From Mycolicibacterium alvei (lineage in GTDB: Bacteria > Actinomycetota > Actinomycetes > Mycobacteriales > Mycobacteriaceae), in NCBI RefSeq assembly GCF_010727325.1, contig NZ_AP022565.1, forward strand, positions 930,001 to 994,000: 64,000 bases of DNA, written 5' to 3'. Below the pieces are notes generated by a model. That model saw nothing but the letters and a program-made list of their open reading frames with translations. It did not search any database and was not told the DNA's origin. The translations under genes and the position numbers were made by a program. Each line of letters starts with the position of its first letter. Within the stretch, counting starts at the first letter, position 1. Shown here piece by piece: positions 21,537 to 33,431 of this stretch.

Positions 21537-22334
21537 ATGACCCCGGTCCTCGACATCTCCGATGTGACCTTCCGCCGCGACGGCAAGCAGATCATCGACG
21601 GCATCTCGCTGACCGTGCAGTCCGGCGAACACTGGGCGCTGCTGGGGCCCAACGGTGCCGGCAAGAGCACGCTGCTGGGTTTCTGTGCCGCGGTGACGTT
21701 TCCGACCTCCGGCACCGTGCAGGTGCTCGGCGGCCAGATGGGCCGCACCGACCTGGCGGTGCTGCGCCGCTCCATCGGTCACGTGAATCCCCGGCATCGC
21801 CTGCAGTACCCGCTGACGGTGCGTGAGGTGGTGCTGACCGGCATCACCGCCACCATCGACATCGCCGCGCATTGGACGCCCACCGCCGAGCAGCTGCGTC
21901 GGGCCGAGGAACTGATCGACACCGTGGGGCTGGGCGCCCGGGCCGACGCGATCTGGCCGACGCTGTCGCAGGGCGAACGCGGCCGCACCCTGATCGCGCG
22001 GGCACTGATCGCTGATCCGAAGCTGTTGCTGTTGGACGAACCCACCACCGGCCTGGATGTGGCGGCCCGCGAGCAGCTGCTGGAAACCCTTGACACGCTC
22101 GACGATTCGCATCCCGATATGGCCTCGATCCTGGTCACCCACCACCTCGAGGAACTGCCAACCAGCACCACGCACGCCCTGCTGATCTCGCAGGGGCGCA
22201 CGGTGGCCAGCGGGCCGGCCCGCGACGTCGTCAACACCGAGCACGTCAGCGAGGCCTTCGCTCACCCCGTGGTGGTCGGGTTCCAGGACGGCCGGTGGAG
22301 CGCACGGGCCAAGGCCAGCTCGCGGGTGCTGTAG
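21537..22334 (+). CDS. ABC transporter ATP-binding protein
   Basis: A single 265-residue ABC ATPase: Walker A GPNGAGKST, signature LSQGERGRT, Walker B LLLLDEPTTGLD, switch His in VTHHLEE. AAGGAG lies about 9 bases before ATG 21537. No permease gene is adjacent, so it may serve a distant permease or act as a soluble ABC protein. The domain resembles ATPases annotated as iron or molybdate type, but the substrate cannot be read from sequence. It follows bcp by 46 bases and converges on the restriction gene with a 7-base gap. Confidence 0.88.
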   Translation: MTPVLDISDVTFRRDGKQIIDGISLTVQSGEHWALLGPNGAGKSTLLGFCAAVTFPTSGTVQVLGGQMGRTDLAVLRRSIGHVNPRHRLQYPLTVREVVLTGITATIDIAAHWTPTAEQLRRAEELIDTVGLGARADAIWPTLSQGERGRTLIARALIADPKLLLLDEPTTGLDVAAREQLLETLDTLDDSHPDMASILVTHHLEELPTSTTHALLISQGRTVASGPARDVVNTEHVSEAFAHPVVVGFQDGRWSARAKASSRVL

Positions 22335-22341
22335 CGGCTGC

Positions 22342-23337
22342 TCAGCCTTCGGCAGCGGTGTTGCGACGCCGGCGTGCCTCACGGTGCCGGGTCACCGGGG
22401 TGGTGTCGATGACGCGGTTGACCATGGTCGCCAGAAAACGCGAGGGCTGCAGTTCGGGCGGCACGGTGTCATGGCGGATGGCGATGTCGGGCAGGGCCGC
22501 CATGGCTTCGTCGACCGCGGCGGTCGCCACGTCGATGATCTCGAACAGCGTGTCCGGCTCGGCCTTTTCGATACTGTCGACTTCCTCGCCGGCGGTTTCG
22601 CTGACCTCGGCGTCGTAATCGATCATGACGAGGGCCACCGCGTGATAGGCGTCGTCCTCGGTGCCGAGCTTGCCCAGCAGGTCGATCAGCCACTCGGCCT
22701 TGTCCGGCTCGGTGCTCAGGATTGTCGAACGCAGGCCGTAGACGAATCCGAGCGCCGACAACGGGTGGCGCAGCCGCAGGTTCTTGGCGTCGCCGTAACT
22801 TTCCTCAACGCGGTTCGCGGCGTTCTTGCCGAAGCTGGAATCCATCCGTTTGGTGCTGATCAGTAATTCCGGACCGGTGTCCCAGTCCGACATCACCACG
22901 TCGACCTGCTTCATGTAGTGCTTGCCCAGCACGCTGGCGCTCGACGCAGCCACACCTTTCATCGACCGCTTCAGCCGTTGCTCGATCAGGTGCCGTTCCT
23001 TCTGCGGCAGCGCCTCCAGCAGACTGGAGATGGCGCTGGGCATGATCCGCGGATCTGTCGCCCTGGGCCACACCGCATCCGGATCGAACCCGGCCCGCCG
23101 CAACTCGTAGGCCAGCCAGACATCCAGCGCCAGTGCCGGAACGCCGGTGGTGGACGGCGCATCCAGGAACAACGGCACCCCGAGGAGCTTGCGCAGCACC
23201 CGGAAATCGGGTTGGTAGGTCAACTCTCCCGCCGCCCGCACCCACGGATTGGTGTGCACACCCTCCGGTGCGGCATCGGCCACGATCCGGTCGAAGATGG
23301 CCCACGCGGTGGCCTTGGTCGACGGTTCAGCGGGCAC
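22342..23337 (-). CDS. Probable type II restriction endonuclease
   Basis: A 331-residue soluble protein with no family I can name. It overlaps the end of the DNA methyltransferase gene by 11 bases on the same strand, which suggests the restriction partner. Residues 146-165 contain Asp146, Asp151/153, Glu157 and Lys163 in the run PELLISTKRM, a spacing compatible with a variant PD-(D/E)xK nuclease core in which Ser replaces the middle acid. The basic end RREARRRRN-like tail (RHREARRRRN) could contact DNA. The alternative is an uncharacterised protein coupled to the methylase. Confidence 0.6.
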   Translation of the reverse strand: MPAEPSTKATAWAIFDRIVADAAPEGVHTNPWVRAAGELTYQPDFRVLRKLLGVPLFLDAPSTTGVPALALDVWLAYELRRAGFDPDAVWPRATDPRIMPSAISSLLEALPQKERHLIEQRLKRSMKGVAASSASVLGKHYMKQVDVVMSDWDTGPELLISTKRMDSSFGKNAANRVEESYGDAKNLRLRHPLSALGFVYGLRSTILSTEPDKAEWLIDLLGKLGTEDDAYHAVALVMIDYDAEVSETAGEEVDSIEKAEPDTLFEIIDVATAAVDEAMAALPDIAIRHDTVPPELQPSRFLATMVNRVIDTTPVTRHREARRRRNTAAEG

Positions 23338-24991
23338 GTCGAGCCCTTACCGTCCGGCGGGTGGCCAATGAATCGCGCGCGGTCCGAACGGGTTCCAGGG
23401 CAACTCGGCTCGCCAGCCCCAATGCGTCGTCGACGATATAGCTCGCCTCGAGTAACTGACCGCGTTCCAGTAGCGATCCGACGCGCCGGCGGACCGCCCG
23501 CAACTCGACGGCGTGGGCGGCCACCAGTTCGGGCGACGGGACCAGCCACCGGTCTGCCTCGCGCGGTTCGATCTTGAGGATGCCACCGCCGTAAGAACGG
23601 CCGACGATCTCGGCGTGCAGCACCGTCACCGAGTTCAGCGCGGCCAACCCGAGCAGGTCACGGCCGAGCATCCGCACCTCGTCGCGCAGATACACGCCGT
23701 GCACCGAGTTGAGGTGGTGTGCCTTGGCCCGGTTGGTGATCAACCGTGGAGTGTCGGCGTTCATACAGGTCAGCAGCAGGTCAGCCGGATTCACCAGGGG
23801 TACCCGATACCAGGGCCGGCGCACCCGGCACTTGTAGGCCAGATGCACCCCGGCGGCGTGACCGGCGTCGATGTAGCGCTGCGCGGCGACCGAGGGTGAT
23901 TCGGCGGGACGGAACAGGTGCGTCGACCGTCCGTCCTCCCCCAGCTTGGCCAACTGTTCGGCCGACAGTGTCAGCCCACGCAGGTGCGCGCTCCCGGGCG
24001 GCGACAACGGCAGCAGATCGGTGCGCCGCAGGCCAAGTTCATGCACCCGCTCCGGGGACAGTGCGAAGAAACTGTTGTTACCCGTCACCATGCCCAGCGT
24101 GGTCTCACCCCAGGTCTCCAGCACGGAGAAGTGCCCATCGTCGAGCAGACCGTGGATCGCATCCACCGGCGCGTTACCGATCAGGCCGCTGACCCATTTG
24201 CCTGAGGGATCGCGAGGAGACCAACGTCGTTGTGCGAGTTCAGATGTCAGTGAGCTCGCATTGCGTGCCCGATGGATGACGGCGTGGCCGCTCGGCCCTC
24301 CCCCGTAGCCGTCGGCCAGTAACAGCACCACGTCGGCCTCGGCCTCGGGGAACACCTGCTCGTCGAACATCACCAGCTCGACGGTGGCGAACCGGTCGAA
24401 CAGGAACTTCCGCACCGCCGCCGCATAGTTGACGCTGAGCAACTCGGCGGGCAGAACGAGCGCCAGACGGCCACCCGGTTTGAGAAACAGTGCGGCATGC
24501 ACGGTGAACGCGGCCCAACTCGACGCCAGCCCGGACAGCGTGACCCCGGCCTTGAGCGCCGCGCGGCGCGACTGCGCCCGGGTGGCGCCGCGGAACTCCT
24601 GGTAGCGGATATAGGGCGGGTTACCGATCACCGCGGTGTACTTGGTCCGCGGTTCGATGGCGAAGAAATCGGCGGTGCGGATGTGCGCCTGTCCTCCGGC
24701 CTCGGTGACCCGGCGGCGTGCGGTAACCGCGCTGGACCGGTGAATCTCGATGCCGTGCAGTTCCGGGTGTTCGGCACCCAACTGCTTCAGTCGGCGGGTC
24801 GCAGCGACCAGAAAGGCCGCGTCGCCGGCCGAGGGCTCCAGGATCTGTTCATCGGCCGAGCGCACGGCCCACTGGGTGAGGTAATCCGTGATCTGCGCCG
24901 GGGTGAAGAACGCACCGCGCGCTTTGCGGGCAGCGGCGGAATCGCCGTCGGCCGGCACAGCGCTCTCAGTCACCCCGTCATTGTTGTCCAC
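23327..24991 (-). CDS. N6-adenine DNA methyltransferase (gamma-type, type II)
   Basis: A 554-residue class I methyltransferase. Motif I LEPSAGDAAFL (about 51-61) binds SAM, and motif IV NPPYIRY (about 124-130) is the adenine N6 catalytic motif. The SAM motif precedes NPPY and a long C-terminal part would hold target recognition, the gamma order seen in TaqI-like enzymes. GTG 24991 (VDNNDG) is used; GTG 25012 and 24973 are alternatives. It follows hisI by 34 bases and overlaps the next gene, so it may ride on the his transcript. I recall an adenine methylase at this locus in M. smegmatis (MSMEG_3213), unverified. Confidence 0.88.
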   Translation of the reverse strand: MDNNDGVTESAVPADGDSAAARKARGAFFTPAQITDYLTQWAVRSADEQILEPSAGDAAFLVAATRRLKQLGAEHPELHGIEIHRSSAVTARRRVTEAGGQAHIRTADFFAIEPRTKYTAVIGNPPYIRYQEFRGATRAQSRRAALKAGVTLSGLASSWAAFTVHAALFLKPGGRLALVLPAELLSVNYAAAVRKFLFDRFATVELVMFDEQVFPEAEADVVLLLADGYGGGPSGHAVIHRARNASSLTSELAQRRWSPRDPSGKWVSGLIGNAPVDAIHGLLDDGHFSVLETWGETTLGMVTGNNSFFALSPERVHELGLRRTDLLPLSPPGSAHLRGLTLSAEQLAKLGEDGRSTHLFRPAESPSVAAQRYIDAGHAAGVHLAYKCRVRRPWYRVPLVNPADLLLTCMNADTPRLITNRAKAHHLNSVHGVYLRDEVRMLGRDLLGLAALNSVTVLHAEIVGRSYGGGILKIEPREADRWLVPSPELVAAHAVELRAVRRRVGSLLERGQLLEASYIVDDALGLASRVALEPVRTARDSLATRRTVRARRAR

Positions 24992-25025
24992 GGCACCGAC
25001 AACCCCGGGCACCGCAACGCCGGGG

Positions 25026-25373
25026 CTAGTCTTCCGGTGCCAGCAGCACGTCCGCGTCGAAGCAGGTGTGCGCACCGGTGTGGCAGGCGGCGCCGGTCTG
25101 ATCAACCTCCAGCAACACGGTGTCGCCGTCGCAGTCCAGGCGGACCGAGTGCACATACTGCGTGTGCCCAGACGTCAGACCTTTGACCCACTGCTCGCCA
25201 CGGGACCGCGAAAAATACGTGGCCTCACGGGTTTCCAGGGTGCGGGCCAGCGCGTCGTCGTCCATCCAGGCGACCATCAGTACCTGGCCGGTCCCCCGCT
25301 CCTGGGCCACCGCGCTGAACAGTCCGTCGGCGTTGCGCTTCAGGCGCTTGGCGATGTCGGGATCGAGACTCAT
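25026..25373 (-). CDS. hisI: Phosphoribosyl-AMP cyclohydrolase
   Basis: HisI hydrolyses the adenine ring of PR-AMP, the third step of histidine synthesis. The 115-residue cyclohydrolase-only form has [18 protein letters not shown], and the metal-binding DCDGD and [10 protein letters not shown] motifs. The PR-ATP pyrophosphatase (HisE) domain is absent and must be encoded elsewhere. ATG 25373 overlaps the hisF stop as ATGA. Confidence 0.97.
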   Translation of the reverse strand: MSLDPDIAKRLKRNADGLFSAVAQERGTGQVLMVAWMDDDALARTLETREATYFSRSRGEQWVKGLTSGHTQYVHSVRLDCDGDTVLLEVDQTGAACHTGAHTCFDADVLLAPED

Positions 25374-26155
25374 CTGACCGTGATCCCTTCCGCCGCCATG
25401 GCAGCCTTCACCTGGGCGATGGTCAGTTCCCGGAAGTGGAACACACTGGCGGCCAGCACCGCATCGGCGCCGGCCTGCACGGCCGGCGCGAAATCGGCCA
25501 CGGCACCGGCACCACCGCTGGCGATCACCGGGACACCCACCGCGGCGCGGACCGCGCGCAGCATCGGCAGGTCGAAGCCGGCCTTGGTACCGTCGCGGTC
25601 CATCGAGTTGAGCAGGATCTCGCCGACCCCGAGTTCCGCGCCCCGCGCGGCCCATTCGATCGCGTCGATCCCGGTGCCCCGGCGACCACCGTGGGTGGTC
25701 ACCTCCCACCCCGACGGGGTGGGCTGCTCGCCGGCCGGCACGGTGCGGGCATCGACGCTGAGCACGATGCACTGCGATCCGAACTGGCGGGCCATCTCGG
25801 CTAGCAGTTCGGGCCGGGCAATGGCGGCGGTGTTGACCGACACCTTGTCGGCGCCGGCCCGCAGCAGCACGTCGACATCGTCCACAGCACGCACGCCACC
25901 ACCGACGGTCAGCGGGATGAACACCTGCTCGGCGGTACGCTTGACCACCTCGAGCATGGTGGCCCGGCCCGACGAGGAGGCGGTCACGTCTAGGAAGGTC
26001 AACTCGTCGGCGCCTTCGGCGTCGTAGGCGGCGGCGAGTTCGACGGGATCGCCTGCATCACGCAGGTTCTCGAAGTTGACGCCCTTGACCACCCGGCCGG
26101 CGTCGACGTCCAGGCACGGGATGACCCTCGTTGCCACGTCACTGGTGGTGCTCAC
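25370..26155 (-). CDS. hisF: Imidazole glycerol phosphate synthase cyclase subunit
   Basis: HisF is the TIM-barrel partner of HisH; it uses ammonia to make imidazole glycerol phosphate and AICAR. The 261 residues carry the catalytic aspartates in [15 protein letters not shown] and in VLSVDART, plus phosphate-binding GGGVRAVDD and SGGAG. The GTG start overlaps the impA stop as GTGA. It sits between impA and hisI, as in M. tuberculosis. Confidence 0.97.
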   Translation of the reverse strand: MSTTSDVATRVIPCLDVDAGRVVKGVNFENLRDAGDPVELAAAYDAEGADELTFLDVTASSSGRATMLEVVKRTAEQVFIPLTVGGGVRAVDDVDVLLRAGADKVSVNTAAIARPELLAEMARQFGSQCIVLSVDARTVPAGEQPTPSGWEVTTHGGRRGTGIDAIEWAARGAELGVGEILLNSMDRDGTKAGFDLPMLRAVRAAVGVPVIASGGAGAVADFAPAVQAGADAVLAASVFHFRELTIAQVKAAMAAEGITVR

Positions 26156-26973
26156 AGGTAGTCCTCCGGATTGCCAGCGGATTTTACGATTTCCAGCATG
26201 CGTTCGTGCACGCCGGGAGCGGCGGCCAGCGCCGACTTCGATTCGGCCGCCCAGGGATCGCCGGTCAGGTCCGTCACGATGCCCCCGGCCGCGCGAACCA
26301 GCGCGACGCCGGCGGCATGGTCCCAGATGTGGTGGCCGAAACTGATGGCCCCACCGAGGATTCCGGCCGCCACATAGGCCAGGTCCACCCCGGTGGCACC
26401 GTGCATCCGCACCCGCGAGCAGACCCGACTGAGGTTGGACAGCACCTCGACCCGGTAGCGGCCGGGGAACCGGCCGCGGGAGGCGATGTTGAAGGTCTGG
26501 ATGCCGACGATCGAATCGGCCAGTGTGGGCGAACCCAACGGCGGGAGCGCAGTGCCGTTGTCGCATACCGGCCCTCCGGCCAGTGCCGAATACCGCTGCC
26601 CGGTGAACGGCAGCCAGGTGAGGCCGGCCACCGGCTCGCCATCGGCCAGCAGACCGAGCAGGATGGCCGCCATCGGCGATCCGGCCGCGTAGTTGAATGT
26701 GCCGTCGATCGGGTCGAGCACCCACACCAGCGGCGAGTCGATGGGCTCACCGCCGAATTCCTCGCCGTGGACCCCGATACCGGTGGCCTCGGTCAGTGCC
26801 CGCACCACTTGCCGCTCGATCGCGAGATCGACCTCGGTGGCGAAGTCGTTGCCCTGCTTGGTGACCGCGGAATCCGCGCGGTGCCCGGCGATGAACGGCA
26901 CCGACGCCGCGTCGAGGATCTCGGTCGCCGCAGCTACCAATGCGGCCAACTTCGACGGATCCAGGTCACCCAC
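26152..26973 (-). CDS. impA: Inositol-1-monophosphatase family protein
   Basis: A 273-residue Mg-dependent phosphatase. The signature residues are visible: GEEFGG (metal Glu), [15 protein letters not shown] (metal-binding DPIDGT) and WDHAAGVAL. The gene lies between hisA and hisF, the place of M. tuberculosis impA. Because histidinol-phosphatase activity is needed in the pathway and the monofunctional HisB lacks it, a his-linked phosphatase is attractive; a myo-inositol phosphatase role for PI/PIM synthesis is the other reading. Sequence alone does not decide. Confidence 0.9.
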   Translation of the reverse strand: MGDLDPSKLAALVAAATEILDAASVPFIAGHRADSAVTKQGNDFATEVDLAIERQVVRALTEATGIGVHGEEFGGEPIDSPLVWVLDPIDGTFNYAAGSPMAAILLGLLADGEPVAGLTWLPFTGQRYSALAGGPVCDNGTALPPLGSPTLADSIVGIQTFNIASRGRFPGRYRVEVLSNLSRVCSRVRMHGATGVDLAYVAAGILGGAISFGHHIWDHAAGVALVRAAGGIVTDLTGDPWAAESKSALAAAPGVHERMLEIVKSAGNPEDYL

Positions 26974-26978
26974 CTCGC

Positions 26979-27713
26979 TTATCCGCTGACCGCGGCCAGT
27001 GCCTGCGGCAGAGTGAATCGTTCGGCGTAGAGCGCCTTCCCGACGATCGCACCCTCCACACCGTGGCCGGTCAGGGTGGCGATCGCCCGGAGATCATCAA
27101 GGCTGGACACTCCGCCCGAGGCGATCACCGGGGCGTCGGTGCGGTCGGCGACCGCAGCCAGCAGTTCAAGGTTGGGACCGGTCAGGGTGCCGTCCTTGGT
27201 GACGTCAGTGACGACGTAACGCGAACACCCTTCGCGGTCAAGACGGTCCAGGACCTCCCAGAGATCGCCGCCGTCGGTCTCCCAGCCACGACCGCGCAGG
27301 CGCCAGCTGTCGTTCTCGAACTGCACGTCCAGGCCGACTGCCACCCGGTCGCCGTATTCGGCGATGGCTCGGCGGCACCATTCGGGGCTTTCCAGCGCCG
27401 CGGTGCCGATGTTCACCCGCGCGCAGCCGGTGTCCATGGCGGCCTTCAGCGAGTCGTCATCGCGGATGCCGCCGGACAGTTCGACTTTCACGTCGAGCTT
27501 GCCGACCAGATCGGCCAGGAGTTCGCGGTTGCTGCCGCGGCCGAAGGCGGCGTCCAGGTCCACCAGGTGGATCCACTCGGCACCGTCACGCTGCCAGGCC
27601 TGGGCGGCCTCCAGCGCCGAACCGTAATCGGTCTCACTGCCCGCCTTGCCCTGGACCAGGCGCACCGCCTTGCCGTCCACCACATCGACAGCCGGCAACA
27701 GAATCAAACTCAC
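26979..27713 (-). CDS. hisA: Bifunctional HisA/TrpF isomerase (PriA)
   Basis: A 244-residue TIM barrel that isomerises ProFAR in histidine synthesis and, in actinobacteria, also phosphoribosylanthranilate in tryptophan synthesis. Catalytic Asp10 ([10 protein letters not shown]) and Asp170 ([10 protein letters not shown]) are present. The RGRGW segment at 140-144 supplies the Arg and Trp that correspond to the dual-substrate residues described for M. tuberculosis PriA (one-residue shift). No trpF lies in the trp cluster. The GTG start overlaps the hisH stop as GTGA. Confidence 0.96.
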   Translation of the reverse strand: MSLILLPAVDVVDGKAVRLVQGKAGSETDYGSALEAAQAWQRDGAEWIHLVDLDAAFGRGSNRELLADLVGKLDVKVELSGGIRDDDSLKAAMDTGCARVNIGTAALESPEWCRRAIAEYGDRVAVGLDVQFENDSWRLRGRGWETDGGDLWEVLDRLDREGCSRYVVTDVTKDGTLTGPNLELLAAVADRTDAPVIASGGVSSLDDLRAIATLTGHGVEGAIVGKALYAERFTLPQALAAVSG

Positions 27714-28323
27714 AGTCCCTCAACCCAATTCGCGAGCAGCGTCGCACCGGCGTCGCCACTCTTCTCCGGATGAAATTGCGTGGCCGACAACGCGCCGTCC
27801 TCGACGGCAGCGATGAAGGGCACCTGATGCGTCGCCCAGGTAACCAGTGCGTCCGGATTCCCGGACCACTCCTGTGCGGCGTACGAATGCACGAAATAGA
27901 AGCGAGTGGCGGCGTCGAGTCCCTTGAACAGGGTGCTACCGGCCGCGGCGTCGACGACATTCCACCCCATGTGCGGAATCACCGGGGCGTCCAGTCGGGT
28001 CACCGAACCGGGCCACTGCCCGCACCCGGTGGACTCCACACCGAACTCCACGCCGCGGGCGAACAGGATCTGCATACCGACACAGACCCCCAACACCGGG
28101 CGACCGTGCTGCAGTCGGTCGTCGATGATCTTCTCGCCGCCAATCGCCCGGAGCCCGGTCATACACGCCTCGAACGCGCCGACCCCCGGCACCACGAGTC
28201 CGTCGGCTGCCGCGGCGGCACCGGGATCAGCGGTGACCTCGACATCGGCCCCCACGCGCTCCAACGCCCGCTGAGCCGAGCGCAGGTTGCCCGATCCGTA
28301 GTCGAGGACGACGACTTTCTTTG

Positions 28324-28327
<4 letters not shown>
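27710..28327 (-). CDS. hisH: Imidazole glycerol phosphate synthase glutaminase subunit
   Basis: HisH releases ammonia from glutamine for HisF. The 205-residue class I amidotransferase has the nucleophile in [13 protein letters not shown] and the His-Glu pair in TQFHPEKSG; the oxyanion region [12 protein letters not shown] is intact. It overlaps hisB upstream and hisA downstream by 4 bases each (GTGA), typical of this tightly packed operon. Confidence 0.97.
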
Positions 28328-31425
<3,098 letters not shown>

Positions 31426-31432
31426 CGGTTCA

Positions 31433-31457
31433 ATTGTCCCTGATCAGTCCAGCTGAT
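31433..31457 (-). promoter_or_regulatory. Candidate his operon promoter with flanking inverted repeat
   Basis: GACAAT at 31438-31433 (minus strand) is a possible -10 with 7 bases before ATG 31425. Just upstream, 31443-31457 holds ATCAG-N5-CTGAT, a small inverted repeat at the position expected for an operator near the spacer. No regulator is identified and the -35 is weak. Confidence 0.35.
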
Positions 31458-31473
31458 AAAAATCCGTCGCCCG

Positions 31474-31501
31474 TTGTCTACGGCACAGCCGGCCGTAGGG
31501 T
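31474..31501 (+). promoter_or_regulatory. Candidate promoter for the F420-type oxidoreductase
   Basis: TTGTCT (31474-31479) and TAGGGT (31496-31501), 16 bases apart, resemble a SigA promoter and would start transcription about 22 bases before ATG 31530. Pattern match only. Confidence 0.35.
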
Positions 31502-31529
31502 GGCCTCAGACTGCCGAACGGAGCCCCAG

Positions 31530-31940
31530 ATGTCCGCGAAAGACCACCCCAACAACGCCCCCGGTGCACCCATGCTGGTGCCGCCCTGGCTGGAACGCCT
31601 GCAGATCAAGTACATGAACCCGCTGGTGAAACCATTTTCCAAGCGCTTGCCGGGGTTCACCGTGATCAAACATCGGGGTCGCACCTCCGGTACGCCGTAC
31701 GAGACGATCGTCACCAGCTACCGCAAGGGCAACGTCTTCGCGGTGACGCTGCTGCACGGCAAGACCAACTGGGTGAAGAACGTCATCGCGGCGGGCGGGG
31801 CCGACGTGCACCTGTTCCGTGGCGACATCAAGATCACGAATCCTCGTGTCCTGCCGGCGGGCACTGACGATCCGACGCTCCCCCGGATCCCCCGGAATGC
31901 GGCCCGCCGGATGGGCGTCTTCGTCGCAGATATCGTTTGA
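31530..31940 (+). CDS. Nitroreductase family deazaflavin (F420)-dependent oxidoreductase
   Basis: A 136-residue member of the Ddn/DUF385 split-barrel family that uses reduced F420 in actinobacteria. The segment KHRGRTSGTPYETIV is the family cofactor-binding signature, and NWVKNVIAAGGADVH is the second conserved block. ATG 31530 gives the usual family length; the frame is open to 31434. The substrate is unknown. The start is divergent from hisD across about 100 bases. Confidence 0.87.
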   Translation: MSAKDHPNNAPGAPMLVPPWLERLQIKYMNPLVKPFSKRLPGFTVIKHRGRTSGTPYETIVTSYRKGNVFAVTLLHGKTNWVKNVIAAGGADVHLFRGDIKITNPRVLPAGTDDPTLPRIPRNAARRMGVFVADIV

Positions 31941-31961
31941 CGCGGGCGCCAGACTGCAGAC

Positions 31962-32597
31962 ATGACCTGGCAGATCTGGCTCGCGTTTCTCGGTGCGTCG
32001 ATCGCCATCAGCGTGTCCCCGGGAGCCGGGGCGATCCAGTCGATGGCGACCGGCCTGACCCATGGCGTGCGCCGTGGGACCTGGAGCGTGCTCGGACTGC
32101 AAATCGGGCTGCTTGCGCAACTGGCGTTGGTCGCCGTCGGCCTGGGAGCCGTCGTCGCCAAGTCGATGCTGGCATTCCACATCGTGAAGTGGATCGGTGT
32201 GGCGTACCTGATCCACCTGGCGATCCAGCAATGGCGTAGCGCCTCGCGGGATCTGCGCGACCGGATGGGCGGGGCGAGCGAGCGGGGCCGGCTGGCCATG
32301 GCGATGCGCGGTTTCCTGGTGAACACCACCAATCCGAAGGGCCTGGTGTTCCTGGTGGCGGTGTTGCCGCAATTCGTGGTGCCGACGGCGCCGTTGTTGC
32401 CGCAGTACCTGGCGATCGGGGCGACGATGGTCGCCGTCGATGTGGTCGTGATGAGCCTCTACACCGGTCTGGCAGCCCGGCTGCTCACCTGGCTGCAGAC
32501 ACCGCGGCAGCAGACCATCCTCGGCCGGGTGTTCTCCGGGCTGTTCGCCACCGCCGCCGTGGTGCTCTCGCTGGTGCGCCGCGGCGCGGCGGCCTAG
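31962..32597 (+). CDS. LysE/RhtB family amino acid exporter
   Basis: A 211-residue membrane protein with about six hydrophobic helices. The N-terminal SPGAGAIQSMATGLTHGVRRG is the LysE/RhtB signature (usually SPGP), followed by GLQIGL and, in mid-protein, FLVNTTNPKGLVFLVAVLPQF. These proteins export amino acids or homoserine-type compounds. It follows the oxidoreductase by 21 bases and is probably cotranscribed. The substrate is not predictable. Confidence 0.9.
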   Translation: MTWQIWLAFLGASIAISVSPGAGAIQSMATGLTHGVRRGTWSVLGLQIGLLAQLALVAVGLGAVVAKSMLAFHIVKWIGVAYLIHLAIQQWRSASRDLRDRMGGASERGRLAMAMRGFLVNTTNPKGLVFLVAVLPQFVVPTAPLLPQYLAIGATMVAVDVVVMSLYTGLAARLLTWLQTPRQQTILGRVFSGLFATAAVVLSLVRRGAAA

Positions 32598-32907
32598 CCG
32601 CCCGGCAACTCGATCAGCGACCACAATGCACCAGAAGTCACATCAGTCCCATCACTCAAATAGACTCGGGTACAACACTATTCACATTTGATTAGACACG
32701 CTCTAGACCGCGCATCACTGCTTGATGCTGACCGTAATCCGCGGCGTAAGCACCTCGATGCCCAAACATCTGCGTCCGGACCAGAGAGTTCCCTTCGACT
32801 CGCTGTACCGAGTGTGCAGCCTCTCGTCGTGACTGGCTGAAAGTACCGCAAAACGCGACACGTTCGTCACAGTGTCGGCTCCGGCCATCACCTACTCGGG
32901 CCATCAC
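32598..32907 (+). other. Gene-poor, AT-richer gap
   Basis: About 310 bases with no supported gene. Bases 32635-32700 are clearly richer in A/T than the surroundings. A hairpin GCATCA-N5-TGATGC lies at 32712-32728. A 71-codon open frame on the minus strand (32692-32907) shows no recognisable family and no strong ribosome site. The gap could be the remnant of a lost gene or mobile element. Confidence 0.5.
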
Positions 32908-32914
32908 CTACTCG
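32883..32914. repeat. Perfect 16-bp tandem duplication
   Basis: GGCCATCACCTACTCG occurs twice in direct succession (32883-32898 and 32899-32914). The second copy contains the stop codon of the SRPBCC gene, so the duplication lies at that gene's 3' end. Confidence 0.9.
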
Positions 32915-33345
32915 CCGCCCGATAAGCCAGACACGCCCTGGCTGACCGAGTTTTCCAATGCGCGTTTGATGATCGGCGCGGCCTGCTCCATCGCAGCCCG
33001 CAAGGAACCGGCGGCGTCGTCTGGCAGGACATCACGCGACCACAGGAACCGGCAACGGTGCGGGCCGTCGGCGACCACCTGCATCACCGCATTGTCGTGT
33101 TCGGGGCGCGCGGCGTCTCCGATCAGCGAGTAGGCGATTCGGTGGATCGGCTCGTCGCGGCTGACCAGGCGCTCGCGGGCAACGAATCCGTCCGCGAACG
33201 TCACGACGCGAACATCGCCGTCAGCCTCAGACGACGTCACGAAGCCCGGTGCCATGCGTACCGGGCCCTCCGCCCAGTCGCCGATCACCTGCCAGACCCG
33301 CGAACTGTCAGCTTCAACGTCGAACTCAATGTGGATTGATGCCAT
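32908..33345 (-). CDS. SRPBCC family (START-like) protein
   Basis: A 145-residue helix-grip protein with the polyketide cyclase/START-like pattern: a first strand IHIEFDVEADSSRVWQVIGDW, a central ERLVSRDEPIHRIAYSLI, and a C-terminal amphipathic helix AAGSLRAAMEQAAPIIKRALE. Such proteins bind small hydrophobic ligands; no catalytic role is evident. It is divergent from the AraC gene, and a small palindrome ACCAG-T-CTGGT lies just upstream of its start at 33349-33359. Confidence 0.82.
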   Translation of the reverse strand: MASIHIEFDVEADSSRVWQVIGDWAEGPVRMAPGFVTSSEADGDVRVVTFADGFVARERLVSRDEPIHRIAYSLIGDAARPEHDNAVMQVVADGPHRCRFLWSRDVLPDDAAGSLRAAMEQAAPIIKRALENSVSQGVSGLSGGE

Positions 33346-33418
33346 GACACCAGTCTGGTCGGACGCTGACCCGGTGTCTTGAACATTCTTGCAAGCCTCG
33401 ACTGTCGGCCCCGAGCGC

Positions 33419-33424
33419 TAACGT
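33419..33424 (+). promoter_or_regulatory. -10 element of the AraC gene (probably leaderless)
   Basis: TAACGT ends 7 bases before GTG 33432, so transcription would begin at the start codon. This fits leaderless genes, which are common in mycobacteria. No clear -35. Confidence 0.4.
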
Positions 33425-33431
33425 GCAATAG

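Noticed and set aside
32692..32907. 71-codon open frame on the minus strand
   Set aside because: No family, no clear ribosome site, and it lies in the AT-richer gap; kept as part of the gap description rather than a gene.
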